A stretch of 64,000 nucleotides of DNA from assembly GCA_907163375.1 (NCBI GenBank), contig CAJQUW010001433.1, positions 1 to 64,000 of the forward strand, written 5' to 3'. The first letter of the stretch is position 1, and every line of letters begins with the position of its first letter. Shown here piece by piece: positions 27,802 to 39,649 of the stretch. Made by a program: the position numbers and the translations under genes. The stretch comes from Prostheceraeus crozeri. Taxonomy: Eukaryota; Platyhelminthes; Polycladida; Euryleptidae. Below the pieces are notes generated by a model. It saw only the letters and a program-made list of their open reading frames with translations, ran no database searches and had not been told where the DNA came from.

Positions 27802-27833
27802 GATTATGATTATGACACTCATTTCATCCACTC

Positions 27834-27840
27834 TTATATA
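27834..27840 (-). promoter_or_regulatory. TATA box of the 79-aa gene
   Basis: TATATAA on the - strand ends 33 nt before ATG 27801. Confidence 0.5.
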
Positions 27841-27847
27841 CATCTCT

Positions 27848-27898
27848 CAAAGGACCCGATCCCTTCACGGGTCCCCTTCAGGGGACCCTGAAATTACC
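27848..27898. repeat. Internal terminal-repeat-like sequence
   Basis: GGACCC/GGGTCCC words followed by CTGAAATTACCT resemble the left terminus (GGGTCCCTTAAAATTACCT near 105-123). With 27537-27598 they bracket one small gene. Confidence 0.55.
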
Positions 27899-27969
27899 TC
27901 GTTTGTCCACCCGTCCATTCAATGTCAGTCAATGCACCGGTATGAATAATCTGCACCCATACCTTCTTC

Positions 27970-28431
27970 TCAAAATCCAAACGAAATCGTCGTGTCAGTT
28001 TTCGGTCGTTTATACACTTCTGGAGTATGACCATATACTTTTGACATAGCCTCTGCCAAACTCCCATCTTCACACCTTCTACCAGGAGCACGTCGAATAC
28101 ATGTTTCTGTAGAATTCCATGATATAAGCACATCCCCTTCATACATTGGAATGTAATCACGTTCAAAATAAAGACAGTCTTTCGGTTTCTCCACCGTTGT
28201 TGTAATCGGATCATGATATGTCGGTGTTACTTCAAAATAGAATGTGTCAATATACGTTGGAATTATTTCATTTTCCAATTGTATCTTACGGCGTGATATC
28301 ACTACACAGTTCTTTGTCTCTGAAATTATCTTGTCTCCATGAAATAATGGAATGGTACGGTGATATTGCCAAAATTTACCCTTCCAATGACGTATAGGAT
28401 AACGCACCTCACACTCTGGAATCTCACTCAT
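27970..28431 (-). CDS. Unknown right-arm protein with internal duplication
   Basis: The 153-residue protein starts at ATG 28431 (MSEIPECEVRYP), 35 nt after the TATA box TATAAATA. The longer frame to 28458 begins with GTG. Two internal repeats can be aligned: IPLFHGDKIIS...NCVVISR (about residues 27-50) and IPMYEGDVLIS...TCIRRAPG (about 95-120). A second gene copy, broken, lies next door (28608-29192). No known domain is recognised; the repeats look like small beta units. Position beside the terminus and TATA control suggest an accessory, early-class gene. Confidence 0.65.
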   Translation of the reverse strand: MSEIPECEVRYPIRHWKGKFWQYHRTIPLFHGDKIISETKNCVVISRRKIQLENEIIPTYIDTFYFEVTPTYHDPITTTVEKPKDCLYFERDYIPMYEGDVLISWNSTETCIRRAPGRRCEDGSLAEAMSKVYGHTPEVYKRPKTDTTISFGF

Positions 28432-28465
28432 GATGATTATATTCCAATCTATTTCCACTTAACCC

Positions 28466-28473
28466 TATTTATA
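28466..28473 (-). promoter_or_regulatory. TATA box of the 153-aa right-arm gene
   Basis: TATAAATA on the - strand ends 35 nt before ATG 28431. Confidence 0.55.
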
Positions 28474-28552
28474 CCCCATATCTCTTCTTATACTACCATC
28501 TACTCTTCCCTATAGTATAACTCAATGAAAATAATCACATGTATAATGTATG

Positions 28553-28558
28553 TTTATT
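28553..28558 (-). terminator. Poly(A) signal downstream of the right-end pseudogene
   Basis: AATAAA on the - strand lies 50 bp downstream of the stop at 28608. Confidence 0.4.
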
Positions 28559-28607
28559 CAAAATGGTACAAAAAAGTTCATTCATCATCATTCATCATTA
28601 TAACTGT

Positions 28608-29192
28608 TCATTTATTTTCATGAAATGTCTTATAACCCTCACTCTCTTCTTCAACGTCTTTGTAGTATCCGATCGAAATAATACGTATCCATGATCCTGC
28701 CGCTCCGTTCAGACAGAATCGTTCCGTCTCGTAAGGTGGGTCCATGATTGGCTCCTCATGTGGTTGTTCCATCACACACGCCTCTATCCACCTTCCATCA
28801 TCCACCCACCCTTGTGCACGACGCACGATCGTTCTTGTAGGGGTGTACCCCAGAATTATATCCCCTTCATACATGGGAATATTACCTCGTTCCATGTAGA
28901 GTGGCTTCTCCGGTGGGTAGTTTTTACTTCTGAACACACGAAATACAGGTGATTTTGTGAAATAGAAGTATCAATCCTTGGTGGAAATACATGCGTCTCT
29001 GTCCGTACCACGGCCCGCTTCACCACCACACATGTCTTCCTATCTGATAGAATCTGATCCCAGCAAAAAGGGGAATATCTCTATATATCAATTTGGGTAC
29101 TTGATCCCGAAGTAATGGGAAGAATATTGATGTTTCTGTTCCTGCTACTTCCATGTTGTATCTGAGTAGTCTTCTTCAGCGGTATACTTCAT
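28608..29192 (-). pseudogene. Broken tandem copy of the internal-duplication right-arm gene
   Basis: The last 109 codons (28608-28937) contain IPMYEGDIILGYTPTRTIVRRAQG, aligning with IPMYEGDVLISW...TCIRRAPG of the neighbouring gene. The N-terminal part is still recognisable upstream but in other frames: YRDIPLFAG near 29070, then a DRKTCVVVKRA stretch, then RIDT followed by FYF near 28970. At least two frameshifts separate these pieces. Candidate starts are ATG 29154 and ATG 29192. The gene is a decayed duplicate directed away from the right terminal repeat. Confidence 0.7.
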
Positions 29193-29210
29193 CTACATTC
29201 AAACTCCTTC

Positions 29211-29220
29211 TTATATATTC
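29211..29220 (-). promoter_or_regulatory. TATA box inside the right terminal repeat
   Basis: GAATATATAA reads inward from the right end, the counterpart of the box at 174-181, so both ends carry an outward-anchored promoter. Confidence 0.5.
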
Positions 29221-29224
29221 TCTG

Positions 29225-29337
29225 AAGGGACCCGTTCCCTACGAGGGGACCTGACTTAGTGTCATAGTAGAATTCAAATCTACAGTACTATAGTTTTTTC
29301 GCGCCACGGGTCCCCTGGTTGGTAACGGGACCCGTGA
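29225..29337 (-). repeat. Right terminal inverted repeat
   Basis: The reverse complement matches 1-113 with four substitutions. The left end has about 45 extra bases between this block and its TATA box. Confidence 0.95.
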
Positions 29338-29408
29338 CCTTGGACACGGTCCCGTTGCTAAGCAACCAGGGACCCGTGGCGCGAAAAAACTATAGTACTG
29401 TAGATTTG
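29275..29408. repeat. Terminal palindrome (inverted partial copy of the terminus)
   Basis: The arm 29275-29338 is repeated in reverse at 29341-29408 with a few small indels, giving a hairpin-capable 134-bp palindrome. Similarity to the element ends at 29408, where host-like sequence begins. Confidence 0.85.
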
Positions 29409-30595
29409 TACAAATATTTGCATCCAGGTATTTCTACAGTTAGACTATCGGAAAATCTTTCGCACTGAGCATGGCCGTATTTCTCCCACGTGTTATTAGT
29501 TATAAAACTACTGACCTGTTGATACTACAGATGTCAATTGATAACATCAAATTATACTACATTTGCGTATCAATTGAAGATTAATTCAGTGAGTCAAAAC
29601 ATTTAATCCTCTGATAGCAAGTCAATTAACTGATCGGCTTTATAACATTTTTGAACTTATGAGCAATATCAAAGTTATATAACGTCCTCCAATATTGCTT
29701 TGATTTCAAGTATGAACATGAAAAAAATTAGATGTTTTGTTTGAATTTATTAATTAAAAATCCATAAATCTCATTATTGTGATTGATTTTTCGATTATTT
29801 TATTTCAGATCTTCGTTTTTCAGCAATTTGACAACTACAAGTTACATTACATGCGATCACATGCTTGAAATTGGATAATTCATTAAAATGAACACTGTTT
29901 CATATACAGAATTAACTTGCCTTTCCAATGAATGCCCATTCGTCTTCTAACTATTTCATAGTTAGGACTTTCATAGTAAGAATTTTTTTAGTGGTTTGCA
30001 AACGTCTGACCAAGGTTCAGAAATCTTTCACCATGGAAATGTCTGCATACAAGGGTATTTTTCGTTGTTGAATTTTCTGTATGTGCTCACCATGTGTCAT
30101 CTGTCTACATGGAGTATGTACCGATCAGTGATTTTGATAATCGACCGAGTACCGATTAATCGATGGAAGGTAGTCCATTGTTTCTGACACATTTCTCTAA
30201 CATCGAAGTTTTCCACGTAATAAAAGTGCGGAGTTTGTTAAATAAAACTTAATACTGGTAAAGTGCACCAAATAGTAGGTAGCACAGGTTCTGAATGTTT
30301 AATGCAGAAAACGACACGGTCCCCCATGGGTTCGACAACTTAATCAAATTAGATGATCTGTTATTCGGCTTTTGCGTACTTAAGAATAATCTGTTCTATT
30401 TTTCTTTCATTAAGTAGGGCATGGTGGGGTGGAATGGGTGTAAGTAGCTTAAAGCTGTATGGAAACCAAGTGGATTGATAATTCTGTATATCGTTTTGAT
30501 CATGATGATATTGTGATAATAACATAAAGTTCCAATAGAATTTGTTCCATATATGGATTTTCATTGTATTGATATGGATTCATTTCATTCATATA
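29409..30595. other. AT-rich host flank, no gene seen
   Basis: No coding frame with recognisable content and no terminal repeats. It is the right flank of the element. Confidence 0.6.
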
Positions 30596-31907
30596 CAGTA
30601 TAATTCCGCTATCTCTTGGGAATGAAAGAAATGTCCGTTATATCCGATGTACGTTATATCAAGGGTAAGGCATTTTCCATTTAAAACCAATCTAGTACTA
30701 CTTTTGCATCATCACTTTCCATATTTTCTGAATGAAACAAGTTATTTGGTATTATAACTTGATAATTATGATTAGACAACTCACTTGCATTTAAAATTAC
30801 AAATATAAGTTGCTGGCGGTATAAAGTACCTACTTGCTTTGCATGTATCCTGTACTGAATTCAGATTGGTTTGACGAAGGTTTGCTTTTTAAGCGGTAAA
30901 TCATGTAGGCCTACATCATTGTCTACGGCTGAATTTCTCATTGTGAAAATAGAAAATAGTTTTCTCAGATCCATCCATGTTTGTGCCAACCATGACAGTC
31001 AAAATTTGCTTGCAATTTTTCCCTTCATGACATAGATCACCCTTTTAAGTGAAGGTTTTACTTGGATGTAATTGATAATGTAGGGCAGTCTCATCTGCGT
31101 TCAGTATATCACATGGCTCACAATCAGTCCATTTTTTTCTGCCAGTCATCTCGGACAGCTTGTGCAGCATCGCTAGCTTCTCCACGATGGTAAAGGAATC
31201 ACATGTCAGGCCCTAAATCTGTCCAACCAGCCATACATTCAGTTTCACGAAGTTGCTCGCGGAATTGGTTGGCATTCTCTTTGAGCAGCGGTCCTGTTAC
31301 AGGTGCTCTGCATTGATCTTTTCTTGAGGAAGCCATATAATCAACGTCTCCTCAATATCTTCGTAGTTCCCTTTTCGCATTCTCTTCGTCTTGTCATGCA
31401 CAAAAGCAGTTTGGTTTTGTATTTTTCACGTGGTCATATCGCATATATTGTTGTTCGTGATAAACCATAATCTCGGGTCCATTCCGTTAGACTTTCTTTC
31501 TATTTGGTCGGAGATTGATCTTTTTGATTTCGAAAGTGAGGGATTGACGCTTGCGTGAGGTGCTTGAACCCTGGGATAAAAGTTTGCTCTGAATTATCAA
31601 TATGACGACTTTCTCGATCATTTCAGAATTTTCATTACGCGAATTTCATAGATTGCAAACACTCACAACACTTACACATCAAAATATTTCTGAGAATATC
31701 TCCAACTGTCTGGAATTGAGATCAGTTGAAACAAATTTGTGCGTTATTTTTTCATGGGAGTGAAATTTCTGTCCGTTATATCCAGTTGTATGTTTTAGTC
31801 GTGTTCGCTATAACCAGGGTATCATATTATTAGTCGGATATGATATTTTGCCGGCAATATTTTATGTATACGTTATATCCCGTGTACGTCATAGCGGGAT
31901 TTTACTG
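30596..31907 (-). mobile_element. pogo/Tigger-like DNA transposon, decayed
   Basis: The ends CAGTATAATTCCGCTAT (30596) and, inverted, CAGTAAAATCCCGCTAT (ending 31907) form terminal inverted repeats, 15 of 17 matching, each next to TA. Subterminal CGTTATATC words occur at both ends. The interior holds a broken DDE_1-type transposase on the - strand. Confidence 0.75.
30960..31360 (-). pseudogene. pogo/Tigger-like transposase remnant
   Basis: Read on the - strand across shifts and stops, the order is: a CENP-B-like segment (ENANQFREQLRE), a linker, LNADETALHYQL (the first catalytic Asp of DDE_1 transposases), and TVMVGTNMDGSEK. These are the usual conserved blocks of pogo/Tigger proteins. The reading frame is not continuous, so the gene is dead. 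Confidence 0.7.
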
Positions 31908-33289
31908 TGTACAATTTTCATTGTTTCCATAGAAACCAAATTTAGATTTCTTTTTCAGTGCTGAAAAAAGTGAACGATTACGAACGTTTGTATTGCAGCA
32001 AGAGAGAGCACCACGACTTAACTTCAGCATTCCTATATAAGTATCATTCCTGTATGTCAGGGTGGCGGCCGAGCCAGGGAATCGCCCAGGAATCTTGTTG
32101 GGGCCTAGGAATCGCTCTTAAATATTAGCGATTTAACCAATTACCCCTGAAATAGCCGGGGAATGCCATTTGATGATTTTTATCTCTTAGTTCAATGAAC
32201 ATAATTTCTTGATTTTAACCATCAGTAATGTGACTTATTAAGCCCACTATTTCTATTAAATGTTTTCGAATCCTGATTGATATAATCAAGTAAATATGCA
32301 CAACATCTGGATGGAATATTCATGATGAAGTATATTTGCTTCATTTCCACATGATCGTCAATGATAGCTGTACGGCGATGGTTATGTCGTTGCCGCGTCA
32401 CTTATAGTGAAATCGCTAAAAGTTATTCAAATCAGCAATCGTTGCATTCTATGGCAGCAATTTGTGGCTATTCACACTGCATTAAGGTCGTGTACGCAAT
32501 TGGGTTGCTATAATTCGCACATACACGTATAAAGTCGCAATTAATTGACATCGGTAGTTAAAAATCTTTTTTTATTTCTGTGTTTCATAATGTGCCTGCA
32601 TGCAATTTCATGAAAGACTCGTAATATGGCGAATTATGCAGTCTCGAAATACATACTAAAAAGGTCATAAATTATTGTCTGTCTTGCGTTATCAGTTTCA
32701 TTGGTTAAAAGAATTTTTACAAAAGCACAACTTTTTGAACAAGAAGCAATTTAAGGATAATCGCGCAATTTAGCACTAGGCTATTTATGCGCCCCCATGA
32801 ACACTAAGTTCAGGATGATATCAGTCAAAAATCATGTTAACAAAATTCTTCCAACACTTCCACTGACAGAAAAGTACATCAGAATTTTGGTTGATATTTC
32901 GAATAAAAGTAAATGACTAAGCTAAGTGATGAGCTCGGAAAACTCAGTTCATTATCTAGCACAGGAAATTTCTCAAATGAAATGACAAAAATAGTTTAAA
33001 GAAGTGTCCGGATAACTTTTGATCGTTGTTATTGGAATAACTCGTGAACATAAAAAATAGGTTCAGCCATATTAAAGGAGGCCCCACAAATGGATCACAT
33101 CGTTCATTCTAAGAGTTTACCTCTGAAATTAACATACAGCATGGCTCAGCAAGTTTGCATCAAGCCTGAAATTTGCAAATTTTGAGTGTATAACCATCTC
33201 AAATCAATATAAAAGCAAACATACCTCGTGATTATTTAGAATACATTGTATAGGATAAGAAAACATGAAAGTAGAAGCTTTCTAAGTTA
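31908..33289. other. AT-rich intergenic DNA; possible hAT end at 32057
   Basis: CAGGGTGGCGGCC at 32057 resembles an hAT-type terminus, and a related CAGGGTGGCGCC occurs at 36554 in the same orientation. No matching inverted end was found. No gene is seen. Confidence 0.4.
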
Positions 33290-33560
33290 TCAATATTAAG
33301 TGTGTCCACCACGGTTAGCGATCAGTGAAGCTATTCGTCTTGGTACATTTTCAACCAAAGGCGTGCACATTTCTTGAGTTTCTCCATCTCGATTCCATAT
33401 TTTTACAAATGAAGATGCTATTTCGCTGCGAGAATGAGATTTGCAATCTCTGAGTCTCTGTTCCACAATGCCCCTTACATTCCCAATTGGGTTGGTGAAT
33501 CGGGGGATTGGGCAGGACGTTGAGGCTATGCATATCGAAACAAGCTATGGTTCTTCGTAA
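33290..33560 (-). pseudogene. Tc1/mariner-like transposase C-terminal remnant
   Basis: On the - strand, pieces in different frames read PAQSPDSPTQLGM and then ENVPR/IASLI, resembling the W-P-x-Q-S-P-D-x-N-P-I-E-N block and C-terminus of Tc1-like transposases. Frames are broken. The assignment rests on this short block only. Confidence 0.45.
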
Positions 33561-34686
33561 GTTATGAGAGGGAGCATTGTCCAGCTGAAGAAATTTTGCT
33601 CAAAAATTTCTCAAAGAAAAAGTGCTCAAAAATTTCAAGGTAAGAGATTTGAAATTTTTTGAGTGGTAGTGATATGTGAGAAATATGTAGGCCTATTGCC
33701 ATCATGCTTGGCATCGGAAGTCAGATATAGCTCACTGAATAGCTTAACTCTATCAGTTCGGATCATCGGATACTTCGGTTGCTTGATTGGCATCAGTTTA
33801 GTTCGCCCACCGCAATGACTTAGTTACCACAGCTGGAGACGTGTCTGAGTAGGGTGGTAAGCATATGTTACTAGCACCTGATTATCATTCCACTACCAGT
33901 TGTTCGTAAGCTTGTGCATTTATTTTATCGGTGGTGATTGAAAATTAATCACTAGACTCAGTGACTGGATCTACTGAGTAGCCTTACTGAGGTAATACTT
34001 CTGCCTCAGAACAATAAAGAACAATATTTCATGGTGGATTATTTATTTTTATAATGTGCATATTCAGAGCCACACATATCCAAATGATATGACATTTAAG
34101 GAATAGAGAAAAACAACGAAGCACAAGAAGTCCAGAGAAGAAGATGGGAAAGGATGAGGTCTGTCACCGCCGTGATAGGGGTGTAGAGCAGACTATTATG
34201 AACAGTATCAGAATAGTCGGACACTATATTGTAGGCACAGAAAACAAATGAATTACGTCAGGACTCCTTAGGACGGTTGGATAGGTCGTTCGAGCCTCTG
34301 AAAGAAGACGAGGAAAAGTCAATTACTAAAAGGCATAGGAACTTCGGTGATGACATGCGTACGCAATAGAAATGGTAATACGTAGAAATGATCAATGCAA
34401 TATAAAAAAATGCATGGAAAGAATATGTATTTCAATCGAACAACATGCAGATACAGCCTCAAAATACGAGAAATACCTTCCAAAAAATGTGACACATGCA
34501 AGAGGAGTATTAATCGCATACATGAAAAGGAGGCAAAATATATACAAATGAACTTCCCACTATAGCACAAGAAATACAGATATGTTATATACATCTTCCG
34601 ATATTTCCGATACATGGACATCGGAAAGCCAGTGGAGATCAGGTCACATGCATGTGATGGTGTACAATATTCAAGGAGACAGATGA
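33561..34686. other. Intergenic DNA, no gene seen
   Basis: No convincing coding frame or repeat was found between the Tc1-like remnant and the 138-bp array. Confidence 0.5.
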
Positions 34687-36173
34687 CCAAAGTGATGTCA
34701 ATTCCATGTTCCGGTGTGTTTTCAATGTATTTGCGATTGTAGTGATTGTGGTAGGTGGTCTGATCACCACCGCATGACAGTTGGACCAGGTAGGCCCTGG
34801 TGGCTGGATATAGGTGTGTAGGGACGAAAGTGATGTCAATTCCATGTTCCGGTGTGTTTTCAATGTATTTGCGATTGTAGTGATTGTGGTAGGTGGTCTG
34901 ATCACCACCGCATGACAGTTGGACCAGGTAGGCCCTGGTGGCTGGATATAGGTGTGTAGGGACCAAAGTGATGTCAATTCCATGTTCCGGTGTGTTTTCA
35001 ATGTATTTGCGATTGTAGTGATTGTGGTAGGTGGTCTGATCACCACCGCATGACAGTTGGACCAGGTAGGCCCTGGTGGCTGGATATAGGTGTGTAGGGA
35101 CCAAAGTGATGTCAATTCCATGTTCCGGTGTGTTTTCAATGTATTTGCGATTGTAGTGATTGTGGTAGGTGGTCTGATCACCACCGCATGACAGTTGGAC
35201 CAGGTAGGCCCTGGTGGCTGGATATAGGTGTGTAGGGACCAAAGTGATGTCAATTCCATGTTCCGGTGTGTTTTCAATGTATTTGCGATTGTAGTGATTG
35301 TGGTAGGTGGTCTGATCACCACCGCATGACAGTTGGACCAGGTAGGCCCTGGTGGCTGGATATAGGTGTGTAGGGACCAAAGTGATGTCAATTCCATGTT
35401 CCGGTGTGTTTTCAATGTATTTGCGATTGTAGTGATTGTGGTAGGTGGTCTGATCACCACCGCATGACAGTTGGACCAGGTAGGCCCTGGTGGCTGGATA
35501 TAGGTGTGTAGGGACCAAAGTGATGTCAATTCCATGTTCCGGTGTGTTTTCAATGTATTTGCGATTGTAGTGATTGTGGTAGGTGGTCTGATCACCACCG
35601 CATGACAGTTGGACCAGGTAGGCCCTGGTGGCTGGATATAGGTGTGTAGGGACCAAAGTGATGTCAATTCCATGTTCCGGTGTGTTTTCAATGTATTTGC
35701 GATTGTAGTGATTGTGGTAGGTGGTCTGATCACCACCGCATGACAGTTGGACCAGGTAGGCCCTGGTGGCTGGATATAGGTGTGTAGGGACCAAAGTGAT
35801 GTCAATTCCATGTTCCGGTGTGTTTTCAATGTATTTGCGATTGTAGTGATTGTGGTAGGTGGTCTGATCACCACCGCATGACAGTTGGACCAGGTAGGCC
35901 CTGGTGGCTGGATATAGGTGTGTAGGGACCAAAGTGATGTCAATTCCATGTTCCGGTGTGTTTTCAATGTATTTGCGATTGTAGTGATTGTGGTAGGTGG
36001 TCTGATCACCACCGCATGACAGTTGGACCAGGTAGGCCCTGGTGGCTGGATATAGGTGTGTAGGGACCAAAGTGATGTCAATTCCATGTTCCGGTGTGTT
36101 TTCAATGTATTTGCGATTGTAGTGATTGTGGTAGGTGGTCTGATCACCACCGCATGACAGTTGGACCAGGTAG
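34687..36173. repeat. 138-bp tandem repeat, about 10.8 copies
   Basis: Near-identical 138-bp units are repeated head to tail (landmark AAAGTGATGTCAATTCC at 34689, 34827, 34965 and onwards). One unit differs by C to G near 34826. As 138 is divisible by three and the unit lacks stops, two - strand frames stay open through the array (46 residues per unit, for instance AYLVQLSCGGDQTTYHNHY...). No known domain is recognised. The homogeneity implies recent expansion or gene conversion. Confidence 0.95.
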
Positions 36174-37299
36174 GCCATGTTGGTGGTAGACGAGGTTCGG
36201 TTATTACATTTACTGCACACACTGAGTGTTTGCAGGTTATGCAGCAAGCGGTAAATATGGAAGATGGAACAGGTTGTCTATGTGCTTCTCGTAAGTGCAC
36301 GCATGTGACCTCATTGGCTACATATGGATAACGATGTAAGCGTTGACCATTAATACGAATGGTTTCATATACAAATGATTTCAAGAAGTAGTGCCTCCTG
36401 CCGGTCGAGTAGCTATCTAAAGGTCACCGCCCATCCTGATACTACCAACCTCACCATTCTCGACATTATTTGTAATATTTATATGCCGTCTTAAAAGTTA
36501 TAAAATGAACAATTTCTTCTCTGAATGATTACACGCTATCTCACTAATTATATACAGGGTGGCGCCAAATTTCAAGCCTCGAATTCCCGGGCGATCCCCG
36601 GTCTATTTTTCCGAACTCCCACGCTGTTTTTCATTTTTACGAGATATGCCATTCCAATTACACCGCTGAAAATTATCCGGTCATTTCTTTAAAATATCCT
36701 TATCATAAAAATTGAGACATTTCCAGTTTGAATTTTGAAACTAAATTTTGACGCAATAGATAATGAACGATGTTTGACTTTACCGCACTCAGTTATCAAA
36801 ATTTTTGAATTCTGTGAGCGATGGTTCTTAAGTTTATAAGCTTGACCTTTTCCTCAATGACGTGCACCTAATGAACAGCTTGGGATCTGAATGATTTCAT
36901 ATCGACAGAAAAGCTAATTTCCTGAACTTTCCAAAGATCAAAAATTCTTCATTTTCATCATCTGATTCATAAAATTCTAGAAAGTTGTATTCAGCCGATT
37001 TATCACACTGAAATAATCATATAAGTTAAGTTGAAGCAACAAATGACAAGGAACAACCATGAAATCAAAATGTGCATGTTGATGCAATGGCGCGTTGACA
37101 CCAAGCTGTCAATAAATATCACCACAGAATGTCATCACTCAGACGTTTTACTGCTCAAAAAGTTTTGAGGTTGTGAAATATCTTAAAACTCACCAAATTA
37201 ATAATGTGAAGACATATGACTTTGTAGCACGACTCACAACTTTAATTACATACGTGTATCACTAGAGGCTGCATAATTTGCCATAGTGCGAGTCTGTTA
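36174..37299. other. Intergenic DNA; possible hAT end at 36554
   Basis: CAGGGTGGCGCC at 36554 resembles an hAT terminus without a visible partner. No gene is seen. Confidence 0.4.
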
Positions 37300-38020
37300 C
37301 GATGGAGCCGCAAAACAGGTATACGATGAACAGTTAGGCCCAGTCGTGGAGTTCCGATTATTATCAAAGAAAAGCGCTTACAAAAACTGGAATCATCCTT
37401 TGTACGATAAGGTCCCGGTCTTGTAGCAAAATTTGTTGATAACAAGGATGTTTATGTTTTTTCAACTGTTGACAACGCAGGAGATGTTGAGAAAGAATGA
37501 GCTCTTCCAGGTACTCAGCGAATTCGGTACAAAAAGCCAATCACAGTTGTAATGTATAAGCAAACAATGGGCGGCGTAGATTAGATACCAATTGCTTGCA
37601 TCATCTACCTGCGTCCGACAGTCATTTGTATGGTCAAAAAAGTTTGGCATCAGTATGATGGAGAGCTGAGTGTTTGACGCCTTCGTCATGAAAAAAATAG
37701 AAGCATGAGTCTATTGGAATTCAGGAAACAGGTCAGAACACACCTTATCGGTATTGAATCGTGCCCAAACGAGGGTAGACAAGAGAGGTTGCGAAATGAA
37801 CAACTATTAGACAGCATTGCAAACAAAATACATGTACCTTCTTAAATATCTCAATACAAGAAAACACGAAGGAAATGCATTCAATGCTCAAAACAAAACG
37901 TTCGGAGAATACTTTCCACGAGTGCAAGGATTGTGATGGAACATCTCTGTGTTTGACCAAGTTGGGGTGAGTGGCATGAGTAAACCTGAATTTACATCTT
38001 GTGGACATCTTTTAAAAATG
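37300..38020 (+). pseudogene. piggyBac-like transposase remnant
   Basis: On the + strand the order of conserved pieces is: TVRPSRGVP, GLVAKFVDNKDVYVFSTVDN, KKPITVVMYKQTMGGVD, a VKKVWHQYDG stretch, TRRKCIQCSKQ and LCV. These match piggyBac-family transposase blocks including the K-x-M-G-G-V-D motif and the C-terminal Cys-rich domain. Stop codons and frameshifts interrupt it, so it is a pseudogene. Confidence 0.75.
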
Positions 38021-39649
38021 TTTGTATGTGCATGAAACATATTCACATGGGTGATTTTGTGATTTCCGAGTTATTCAATATAATAAAGTAAATAATAATT
38101 CGGCATTTTTTTTGTTCCTGGCATTTCAGGTGGAAAAATATTGTATCGCAGCTAGGAGGTCAAATTTGCATCAGTATTACTATTGTGGTAATTTTTCGAA
38201 GCAATAATCCGCTTTTATTATTCATTATTTTATTTCTTTTACTAAAACATAGACTGTGCAACCATCACGATATCCAAAATGAATACCAATAATAACTGAA
38301 ATGGCATCATGCGTATAAAGCAGCGAGAAGGTTATCTCGCTTCTACCGTGTATGTAGATAGTTTAATAAGATTGGATTTCTTCAGGTCAGGTGCATCATC
38401 AGCCCTGGTACTAAAATTTCAGGTATATCAGCGGATTTTTTATGTACAATACACATAATAAAAACCGAAAAATCCAGCTGTATTATAAAAGACATTACAA
38501 CAGACATTGTTACTGGAACCTTCTTTCGTTCTGTAGCATATCTCGAGAATTATAATTTCTCCAATGCAAAACAGATAGATTCGCAAGAGTAAAGTTTGAT
38601 TAAAATACGATGCATGATCGACTAATATCTTGATGAACCACGTGGATTCAAAAAATTGATGTTTTAAACACTACAATATTATTTCCTGATATCAACATTG
38701 ATTGTATTCAATGCATACAATACCGCAGAGAGAAACGTAGACCAATTTGATATTCTGCCCACGAAGTATTAATGCGAGTTCAAGAGCGATGACACGCTTC
38801 CGAAACGAGCAGAATCAGTCGGTTTCGGTGATTAATGTTCCGCCTCCATCACTTTTGGATATCATTTCACTCAAAGTTTATGCCAATGCAGCCATGTCAT
38901 CCAAATGGCACCTCTTATGTCGTAGTCGCACTAAACATTGCAGAAATCAGTTTTCGTGTATTCCCACATGAGAAATCATAGTGGAGGGTGTTGTTGCCAA
39001 CCTTCCAATCGCACCACGACAATTGTGAAGATTGCTGCATGTCCCATTATCTGTCATTCATGAATCGATGTGTTTTCAGAAAAGGTCTTGGCTAAATTTC
39101 ACAAATACCGCCTTCCTTCCTATTCACAGCGATTACATAGGTCCATCGAATTGGTGTTTGACATGTGAAATTAAAAAAATGAAGGATTGTTGCTTCTCAG
39201 TGAATTGTAATAATTAAGCAGCACATATATATGATATTATGTAACACAAGTGCTGACTGCAATATCGTCGTCAAATAACAGGGGAATGTTTTTTGGCTAA
39301 ATATGAAGCAGACCATGTCAGATGTGTAGGTATGCTTCCAAATCTCAGTTCAGCTTCTCCTGTCAATTCTTGCGATTGTAGCTTGCAAGTGAGGCTATGC
39401 TTAGAAATCTACATTCTATGCCACTCATCAGCATATCAATCATCATTCGATACACGGTTTTTTCATCTCCATAAATCTACAGCAGAGAAATTAAGCCATA
39501 CAAACCATGGAGTAACATTTGTCACATGCGGTCTTATGACAATTATTAAAATAAGTTTATTTCTTTAAATAAAATATCCTGCTCACAAAATTTTCTGCTT
39601 CATTCTTTGCCACTCAGAATCTCTACTTTAGGCTTCTCTCTATCATTAG
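38021..39649. other. Intergenic DNA, no recognisable gene
   Basis: Only short frames occur (for instance 38747-38971 on +), without family resemblance. Confidence 0.5.

Noticed and set aside
27894..28214. 106-aa - strand frame
   Set aside because: Overlaps the better supported right-arm gene in another frame.
34319..36384. Two long - strand proteins (642 and 581 aa) as genes
   Set aside because: Both are products of the stop-free 138-bp repeat; no conserved domain and no reason to prefer either frame.
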